From an uncultured Pseudomonadota bacterium (GTDB lineage: Bacteria; Pseudomonadota; Gammaproteobacteria; Burkholderiales; Usitatibacteraceae), in contig CALEJW010000057.1 of assembly GCA_937898635.1 (NCBI GenBank), forward strand, positions 1 to 10,706: a stretch of DNA of 10,706 nt, written 5' to 3'. The notes below the pieces were generated by a model that saw nothing but the letters and a program-made list of their open reading frames with translations, did no database searches and was not told the DNA's origin. The position numbers and the translations under genes are program-made. Position 1 is the first letter of the stretch. Each line of letters begins with the position of its first letter. This document shows positions 6,438 to 10,706 of this stretch, piece by piece.

Positions 6438-7316
6438 CTACTGGCCCGCCTCGAGCTGCTGGATCATGTCCGCGAGGGCGAGGAGGCGCCGCGCGGCCTT
6501 CAGGTGGTGGCCCTCGATGAGCCGGCCGTTCACCACCACCACGCCGCGCCCCTCGCGGTGCGCGTGCTCGAGCGCCTCGATCAGTTCCGTGGCGGCGGCG
6601 AGGTCGTGCGGCTTCGGCGTGAACGCGTCGTTGCAGTAGGGCAGCTGGAAGGGGTGCACGAGGCTCTTGCCGTCGAAGCCCAGGTCGCGGGCGAGGCGGC
6701 AGGCGTACTCGAAGGACTGCATGTCCTTCAGGTCCGTGGAGATGCCGTCCACCACGGAGCGGTCGAAGGCGCGCCCGGCGAGCACCACGCGGGACAGGGA
6801 ATAGTGCAGCGCGATGCGGTCCGGCGTGCGCCGCGCGTGCAGCTGCGTGATGAGGTCGGAGGTGGCCATCACGATGCAGGCGATGCGGTCGGAGGCGCTC
6901 GCGATCTCCTCGGCGCGCAGCACCGCGATCGGGCTCTCGACCATCACCATGATCGGCAGGTGCTTGCCCCCGGCGGCGTCGAGCGCGGCGAGCGCCTGGG
7001 CGACGTCCTCGCGGGACTCCACGTTGGGGAAGAGCACCGCGTCGGCGCCGATCGCGGCGACCGCCTTCACGTCCTCGGCGCCCCAGGGGGAATCGAGGTC
7101 GTTCACGCGCACCACGACCTCGCGCCGCCCGAAGCCGCCGGCGAGCACCGCCTCGACCACGTTCTTGCGCGACTCGACCTTCGCCTCGACCAGGATCGGG
7201 TCGCCCAGGTCGAGGATCACCGAGTCCACCTTGAGGGTGCGCGCCTTGTGCAGGTAGCGCGTGCTGCACCCGGGCACGTAGAGCATCGAGCGGCGCGGTC
7301 GGAAATAGGGATTCAT
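6438..7316 (-). CDS. CitE-like CoA-ester lyase or thioesterase with an altered LEDAV motif (Mcl2-like)
   Basis: A 292-residue TIM-barrel protein of the HpcH/HpaI-CitE family and first gene of the minus-strand operon. The N-terminal RRSMLYVPGCSTRYLHKA (8-25), VRVNDLDSPWGAEDV (69-83), TPDRIAL (164-170), DGISTDLKD (190-198) and DLGFDGKSLVHP (211-222) place it near the CoA-ester lyase / malyl-CoA thioesterase (Mcl2) branch. The metal-binding Glu127 (MVESP) and Asp154 (TSDL) are kept. Several normally firm positions differ: LEDAV reads LGDPI (37-41, Glu to Gly), PKVE reads PNVE (97-100), GTSD/GTND reads ATSD (151-154) and HPSQ reads HPFQ (221-224). It may therefore have an unusual substrate, act as a thioesterase, or have lost part of its activity. 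The next gene, mch, begins 4 bases after its stop. The ATG at 7316 has only a weak AGAGG site upstream. Confidence 0.85.
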   Translation of the reverse strand: MNPYFRPRRSMLYVPGCSTRYLHKARTLKVDSVILDLGDPILVEAKVESRKNVVEAVLAGGFGRREVVVRVNDLDSPWGAEDVKAVAAIGADAVLFPNVESREDVAQALAALDAAGGKHLPIMVMVESPIAVLRAEEIASASDRIACIVMATSDLITQLHARRTPDRIALHYSLSRVVLAGRAFDRSVVDGISTDLKDMQSFEYACRLARDLGFDGKSLVHPFQLPYCNDAFTPKPHDLAAATELIEALEHAHREGRGVVVVNGRLIEGHHLKAARRLLALADMIQQLEAGQ

Positions 7317-7343
7317 GGCGGCAAGCCTCTGATTCTGCGTGGG

Positions 7344-7387
7344 AAGCGCTCGTCCGGGGCCCGGAAGGCGGGGGCGCCGCAGCGCTT
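7344..7387 (-). other. possible stem-loop in the 5' leader of the minus-strand operon
   Basis: AAGCGCT (7344-7350) and AGCGCTT (7381-7387) are perfect inverted copies enclosing a second perfect hairpin, TCCGG-GGC-CCGGA (7353-7365). Both lie inside the roughly 78-base leader predicted between the promoter at 7401-7430 and the first start codon at 7316. Such hairpins arise easily in GC-rich DNA, and no known riboswitch or attenuator pattern is recognised. Confidence 0.3.
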
Positions 7388-7400
7388 GCTGCTGCGCAGC

Positions 7401-7430
7401 ATGCTACGCCGCGGGGCGAAGGCGTGTCAA
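7401..7430 (-). promoter_or_regulatory. probable sigma-70 promoter of the lyase-mch-lyase-prpBCD operon
   Basis: On the minus strand, a perfect -35 box TTGACA (7430-7425) is followed after 18 bases by TAGCAT (7406-7401), which matches the -10 consensus at four of six positions including the key first T-A and last T. Transcription would start near 7394, leaving a leader of about 78 bases before the ATG at 7316. A perfect TTGACA is notable in such GC-rich sequence. The candidate operator 7442-7453 lies directly upstream, centred near -54. Confidence 0.6.
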
Positions 7431-7441
7431 CAGGACTTCTA

Positions 7442-7453
7442 TCTTATATAAGA
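7442..7453. promoter_or_regulatory. candidate GntR operator, perfect 12-bp palindrome TCTTATATAAGA
   Basis: A perfect AT-rich palindrome in the spacer between the regulator gene and the divergent operon, where GntR-family regulators usually bind. It lies 11 bases upstream of the minus-strand -35 box, and its TATAAG (7447-7452) could serve as the -10 box of the gntR gene on the plus strand. Binding there could give autoregulation and control of the divergent operon. No second copy was seen upstream of sdhC or in the prpC-prpD spacer. Operator identity is inferred from position and symmetry. Confidence 0.55.
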
Positions 7454-7488
7454 CAAAGGAGCCGCCGCCTTGTGCTAGCATTTCCGGC

Positions 7489-8223
7489 ATGACCGAGCCC
7501 CTGCCGTCGCCGTCCTTCCGGCCGCTCTACGAGCAGATCAAGATCCTGCTCACCCAGAGCCTCGTGGCCGGGGAGTGGAAGCCCGGGGAGGCCATTCCCT
7601 CGGAGATGGAGCTCGCCGCGCGCTTCCGCGTGAGCCAGGGCACGGTGAGGAAGGCGATCGACGAGCTCGCGAGCGAGCACATCCTCGTGCGCCGCCAGGG
7701 CAAGGGCACCTTCGTCGCCTCCCACAGCGAGCCCTCGTACCAGTACCGGTTCCTGCGGGTGATGCCCGACAGCGGCGAGAAGCTCTACCCGCGCAGCGTG
7801 CTGATCGAGCTGAGGAAGGGCAAGGCGAGCGCGGAAGTCGCGCGCGCCCTCGCGGTGAAGGCGGCGAGCCCCGTGCACGTGATCAAGCGCGTGCTGGAGT
7901 TCCGCGAGCGCCCGCTCATCCTGGACGAGATGGTGCTCGCCGCGAGCCGCTTCCCCGGGCTCACGGTCGCGAAGCTCGAGGAATACAAGGGCTCGATGTA
8001 CAGCTTCTACGAGGAGGTGTACGGCCTGCGCATGATCCGCGCCGAGGAGCGCATCCGCGCCGTCGCCGCGCGCGAGCCCGCCGCGGGACACCTGAACGTC
8101 GCGCCGGGCACGCCGCTGCTGTGCGTGGACCGCATCGCCTTCACCTATGGCGACATGCCCGTGGAATGGCGCCGCGGCCTGTGCCTCACGGAGGGCTTCT
8201 CGTACTTCAACGAGCTCGCGTGA
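7489..8223 (+). CDS. GntR family transcriptional regulator, HutC/UTRA subfamily
   Basis: DNA-binding regulator of 244 residues. The N-terminal winged helix (about 10-78) has the GntR pattern: PLYEQIKILL, PSEMELAARFRVSQGTVRKA (37-56, recognition helix) and the wing RRQGKGTFV (68-76). The rest (about 95-240) is a UTRA ligand-binding domain, ending in the typical PLLCVDRIAFTYGDMPVEWR (209-228) and SYFNEL. UTRA domains bind small metabolites; given the neighbours the ligand may be a methylcitrate-cycle or C4/C5 acid intermediate, which is inference. The frame is open upstream to 7339, but homology to the GntR domain begins just after the ATG at 7489 and the extra 50 codons would cover the divergent promoter. 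The start is imperfect: the only good purine-rich site (AAAGGAG, 7455-7461) is about 27 bases upstream. It faces the mch/prp operon divergently and precedes sdhCDA, so either or both may be its targets. Confidence 0.95.
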   Translation: MTEPLPSPSFRPLYEQIKILLTQSLVAGEWKPGEAIPSEMELAARFRVSQGTVRKAIDELASEHILVRRQGKGTFVASHSEPSYQYRFLRVMPDSGEKLYPRSVLIELRKGKASAEVARALAVKAASPVHVIKRVLEFRERPLILDEMVLAASRFPGLTVAKLEEYKGSMYSFYEEVYGLRMIRAEERIRAVAAREPAAGHLNVAPGTPLLCVDRIAFTYGDMPVEWRRGLCLTEGFSYFNELA

Positions 8224-8263
8224 GGGCCCGCGCGCGAGCCCCGGCGGCACCGCGCGCGCCCTC
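8222..8263 (+). terminator. GC stem-loop overlapping the gntR stop codon, weak terminator candidate
   Basis: GAGGGC (8222-8227) pairs with GCCCTC (8258-8263), and GCGCGCG (8230-8236) pairs with CGCGCGC (8251-8257), with a CC bulge and a 14-base loop: 13 base pairs, all but one G-C. No T-run follows. It could limit read-through from gntR into sdhC or protect the gntR mRNA end. Confidence 0.4.
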
Positions 8264-8282
8264 GCGGGGAACGCGTCCCGGT

Positions 8283-8313
8283 TTGTGCGGTCGCAGCAAT
8301 TCCACGGTAGAAT
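8283..8313 (+). promoter_or_regulatory. probable sdhCDA(B) promoter
   Basis: TAGAAT (8308-8313) matches five of six -10 consensus bases. The best -35 candidate, TTGTGC (8283-8288), lies 19 bases upstream, slightly long. Transcription would begin near 8320, giving a leader of about 79 bases before the sdhC ATG. The stretch is a small AT-richer island within the 175-base gntR-sdhC spacer. The remainder of that spacer (8314-8398) shows no recognisable element. Confidence 0.45.
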
Positions 8314-8398
8314 CCGCAGGGCTTCGGCGTCGCGGGATCGCGCGCAGTGCCGCCTACCGCGATCGCCCGGCCGCCGCGCCGCCACCCGGGAACGAAAA

Positions 8399-8785
8399 AT
8401 GACAACTGCGCCCAAGCAGAGACCGAAGTATTACGATCTCAACCTCGCGCACCTGCCCGTGCCGGGGCTCGTGTCGATCTTCCACCGCATCTCCGGCGCG
8501 CTCCTCTTCTTCCCCGTCATCCCGGCGCTGCTCTACCTGATGCAGGCGACCCTCGGCTCCGAGGCCGGGTGGCTTCGCTGGCAGGCGGTGTTCTCGCTCC
8601 CGGCGGTGAAGGCGATCCTGCTCGGCTTCGTCTGGCTCTACGCGCACCACTTCTTCGCCGGCATCCGCTACCTGCTCCTCGACGTGCACGTGGGCATCGA
8701 GAAGGCGCCGGCGCGCGCCGGCGCGAAGCTCGTCTTCGCGCTCGGCGCGGCGGCGACGCTCCTCGTCGCGTGGAGGATCTGGTGA
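8399..8785 (+). CDS. sdhC: succinate dehydrogenase cytochrome b556 subunit SdhC
   Basis: Membrane-anchor subunit of respiratory complex II, holding heme b with SdhD and forming part of the ubiquinone site. The protein is 128 residues with three predicted membrane helices (about 27-50, 67-91 and 106-126). The family motif SIFHRISG (26-33) supplies the quinone-site Ser and Arg, and HHFFAGIRYLLLD (83-95) contains the heme-ligand His84, the same position as in E. coli. The N-terminus RPKYYDLNLAHLPVPG is betaproteobacterial in style. The frame is open further upstream, but the ATG at 8399 gives the normal length; the ribosome site is only a weak GGGAACG. The gene overlaps sdhD by three bases. Confidence 0.95.
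   Translation: MTTAPKQRPKYYDLNLAHLPVPGLVSIFHRISGALLFFPVIPALLYLMQATLGSEAGWLRWQAVFSLPAVKAILLGFVWLYAHHFFAGIRYLLLDVHVGIEKAPARAGAKLVFALGAAATLLVAWRIW
8772..8776 (+). promoter_or_regulatory. ribosome binding site fixing the GTG start of sdhD
   Basis: GGAGG lies inside the end of sdhC, 5 bases before the GTG at 8782. It favours that start over the in-frame GTG at 8770, which overlaps the site itself. Confidence 0.7.
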
Positions 8786-9135
8786 AGGCGCTCGCGAAGG
8801 TTCCCGTCGGCGCGCACTACGGCCTCGGCGCCTGGCTCCTGCAGCGGCTCACCGCGGTGGTGATGGCCGCCTACACCGTCTATCTCGCCGCGCTCGTGCT
8901 GTGGTGCCCGCCCGCGGGCTGGGCCGACTGGCGGGCGATGTTCTCCGGGCCCTTCCTGCGGCTCGCGACGATGCTCTTCTTCCTCGCGCTCCTCTACCAC
9001 GCGTGGGTGGGCGTGCGCGACATCGTCATGGACTACGTGAAGCCCACGGGGCTTCGCCTGGGCCTGCAGGCGCTCGTCGGCACGGCGCTCGTCTTCTACC
9101 TCGTGTGGTCCGTTTCCATCCTCTGGGGCCGATGA
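8782..9135 (+). CDS. sdhD: succinate dehydrogenase hydrophobic membrane anchor SdhD
   Basis: Second membrane anchor of complex II. The protein is 117 residues with three predicted helices (about 18-41, 57-79 and 92-113). VGAHYGLGAWLLQRLTAVVM (9-28) is the usual N-terminal signature. YHAWVGVRDIVMDYVKP (72-88) carries His73, the second heme ligand, and Asp84-Tyr85, where Tyr corresponds to the quinone-site Tyr83 of E. coli SdhD. The start is a GTG that overlaps the sdhC TGA (GTGA) and has GGAGG 5 bases upstream, so translation is coupled to sdhC. The reading frame stays open far upstream, but that extension is antisense-like sequence inside sdhC and is not part of the gene. One base separates its stop from the sdhA start. 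Confidence 0.95.
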   Translation: MKALAKVPVGAHYGLGAWLLQRLTAVVMAAYTVYLAALVLWCPPAGWADWRAMFSGPFLRLATMLFFLALLYHAWVGVRDIVMDYVKPTGLRLGLQALVGTALVFYLVWSVSILWGR

Positions 9136-9136
9136 C

Positions 9137-10706
9137 ATGGCGCTCGCGGTTCGCAAGTTCGATGCGGTGATCGTGGGGGCGGGCGGCTCGGGCCTGCGCG
9201 CGGCGCTGGAGCTCTCCCTGGCGGGCCTCAAGGTCGCGGTCCTCTCCAAGGTCTTCCCGACGCGCTCGCACACGGTGGCGGCGCAGGGCGGCGTGGGCGC
9301 CGCGCTCGGCAACATGGGCGAGGACAGCTGGCACTGGCACATGTACGACACCGTCAAGGGCTCCGACTGGCTGGGCGACCAGGACGCGATCGAGTTCATG
9401 TGCCGCATGGCGCCGGAGGTGGTGATCGAGCTCGAGCACTTCGGCATGCCATTCGACCGCAACGAGAACGGCACGATCTACCAGCGACCCTTCGGCGGGC
9501 ACACGCAGAACTTCGGCGAGCGCCCGGTGCAGCGGTCCTGCTGCGCCGCCGACCGCACCGGGCACGCGATGCTGCACACCCTCTACCAGAGGAACGTGCT
9601 GGCGAGGACGCAGTTCTTCGTCGAATGGATGGCCCTCGACCTCGTGCGCGACGCCGAGGGCGCCGTGCTCGGGGTGACCGCCCTGGAGATGGAAACGGGC
9701 GACGTTGTCCTGTTCCAGGGCAAGGCCACGCTCTTCGCGACCGGCGGATCCGGGCGCATGTTCGCCTCCTCGACCAATGCCTTCATCAACACGGGCGACG
9801 GCCTGGGCATGGCGGCCCGCGCGGGCATCCCCCTCCAGGATCTGGAGTTCTTCCAGTTCCATCCCACCGGCGTCTATGGCGCAGGCATCCTCATCACGGA
9901 GGCGGTGCGCGGCGAGGGAGGAATCCTCCTCAACAAGGCGGGCGAGCGCTTCATGGAGCGCTACGCGCCCACGATGAAGGACCTCGCCTCGCGTGACGTC
10001 GTGTCGCGCGCCATGGCCACCGAGATCAAGGAGGGCCGCGGCGCCGGGGAACACGCCGACCACATCCTGCTCAAGCTCGACCATCTCGGACCGGAGGTCA
10101 TCGACAAGCGCCTGCCCGGCATCCGCGAGATCGCGCTCAAGTTCGCGAACGTCGACTGCGCGAGGGAGCCGATCCCGGTCGTGCCGACCGCGCACTACCA
10201 GATGGGCGGCATCCCCACCAATTACCGCGGCGAGGTCGTCGTGCCCTCGGGCGGCAACCCGGCCGCTCCCGTGCCCGGCCTGTACGCGGCCGGCGAGTGC
10301 GGCTGCGCCTCCATCCACGGCGCCAACCGCCTGGGAACCAACTCGCTCACCGACCTGCTGGTGATGGGCAAGAGCGCCGGCATGAGCATGGCCGAGTTCA
10401 TCCGCGCGCAGCCCGCGGCGCACGGCCCGCTCCGCGCGGACGCCGGGGAGGCCTCGATGGCCCGCCTGGCGCGCCTCGACGCCCAGAAGGGCGGCGAGGA
10501 CGTATCGGTTGTGCGCGACGACATCCAGCGCGCCATGCAGGCGCACTGCGGCGTGTTCCGCTTTCCCGACCTGCTCCGGCAGGGCGTGGAGCGGATCCGC
10601 GCGATCGGCGAGCGGGTGGCGCGCACGCAGGTGACCGACAAGTCGAAGGTCTTCAACACCGCGCGCATCGAGGCGCTCGAGCTCGACAACCTCTACGAGG
10701 CGGCGC
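9137..10706 (+). CDS. sdhA: succinate dehydrogenase flavoprotein subunit SdhA (3' end cut by window)
   Basis: Catalytic subunit of complex II; oxidises succinate to fumarate with covalently bound FAD on the cytoplasmic side of the membrane. About 523 codons are present, open to the window edge; E. coli SdhA is 588, so about 65 residues are missing. The dinucleotide-binding motif VIVGAGGSGLRAAL (11-24) is followed by RSHTVAAQGG (43-52), with His45 the FAD attachment residue. Substrate and catalytic residues align with E. coli: His242 (FHPTG), Arg286 (SRD), His353 (TAHYQMGG) and Arg398 (GANRLGTNSL). AAGECGCASIHGANRLG (384-400) is the conserved FAD/substrate loop. The covalent His and heme-bearing anchors identify succinate dehydrogenase rather than aspartate oxidase. 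The ATG at 9137 lies one base after the sdhD stop. Translation continues intact through the last base, so the truncation is only the window boundary; sdhB would be expected next. Confidence 0.97.
   Translation, partial: MALAVRKFDAVIVGAGGSGLRAALELSLAGLKVAVLSKVFPTRSHTVAAQGGVGAALGNMGEDSWHWHMYDTVKGSDWLGDQDAIEFMCRMAPEVVIELEHFGMPFDRNENGTIYQRPFGGHTQNFGERPVQRSCCAADRTGHAMLHTLYQRNVLARTQFFVEWMALDLVRDAEGAVLGVTALEMETGDVVLFQGKATLFATGGSGRMFASSTNAFINTGDGLGMAARAGIPLQDLEFFQFHPTGVYGAGILITEAVRGEGGILLNKAGERFMERYAPTMKDLASRDVVSRAMATEIKEGRGAGEHADHILLKLDHLGPEVIDKRLPGIREIALKFANVDCAREPIPVVPTAHYQMGGIPTNYRGEVVVPSGGNPAAPVPGLYAAGECGCASIHGANRLGTNSLTDLLVMGKSAGMSMAEFIRAQPAAHGPLRADAGEASMARLARLDAQKGGEDVSVVRDDIQRAMQAHCGVFRFPDLLRQGVERIRAIGERVARTQVTDKSKVFNTARIEALELDNLYEAA

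Noticed and set aside
7339..7488. Upstream start for the GntR gene, adding 50 residues
   Set aside because: The extension is Cys/Arg-rich, has no family similarity, and would run through the divergent promoter and palindrome; the GntR domain begins just after the ATG at 7489.
8147..8398. Upstream starts for sdhC and sdhD
   Set aside because: The open frame before 8399 overlaps gntR out of frame, and the frame before 8782 overlaps sdhC; both lack the family's N-terminal features.
9026..10546. A 506-codon open frame on the minus strand
   Set aside because: Antisense to sdhA, whose FAD and catalytic residues are all present in the plus-strand frame.
1..10706. tRNA, rRNA, phage, defence or insertion-sequence genes
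   Set aside because: None was seen on either strand; apart from the small lipoprotein of unknown function, all convincing coding regions are metabolic, respiratory or regulatory.

Overview
This is a GC-rich, gene-dense stretch of a bacterial chromosome, most likely from a betaproteobacterium. That placement rests on the gntR-sdhC-sdhD-sdhA block, the type of succinate dehydrogenase cytochrome subunits, and methylcitrate-cycle enzymes very close to the enterobacterial/betaproteobacterial forms. It is recall-based recognition, not a database search. Every protein-coding function recognised here is central carbon metabolism. No phage, defence, toxin or transposase gene is visible, and I did not find a wholly new system.

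Left block, minus strand (7-7316). Read in the direction of transcription, starting from a good sigma-70-like promoter at 7401-7430, the genes are: a CitE-like CoA-ester lyase (7316-6438); a mesaconyl-CoA hydratase of the double hot-dog MaoC type, mch (6433-5360); a second HpcH/HpaI/CitE-fold lyase (5334-4342); prpB (4315-3431); prpC (3382-2222); prpD (2017-566); and a small predicted lipoprotein (447-7). The first five gene junctions are 4 to 48 bases long, which indicates one operon. The sixth, prpC-prpD, is 204 bases and holds a 169-bp element with perfect 46-bp inverted arms. PrpC, PrpD and PrpB turn propionyl-CoA plus oxaloacetate into pyruvate plus succinate, with an aconitase encoded elsewhere. 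Mch and the two lyases look like the mesaconyl-CoA / beta-methylmalyl-CoA / (propionyl-CoA + glyoxylate) branch, so two different propionyl-CoA routes appear to share one transcript.

Control region (7317-7488). The left operon diverges from a GntR/HutC-type regulator gene (7489-8223). The spacer carries a perfect 12-bp palindrome, TCTTATATAAGA, just upstream of the minus-strand -35 box and overlapping the likely -10 box of the regulator gene. It is the best candidate operator.

Right block, plus strand (8399 to the window end): sdhC, sdhD and the first ~523 codons of sdhA, tightly overlapped, with a probable promoter at 8283-8313. Succinate produced by PrpB is the substrate of this complex, so the two blocks are metabolically continuous. 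sdhA is cut by the window edge and sdhB lies outside.

The longest gene-free stretch is 2018-2221. All other spacers are under 180 bases.
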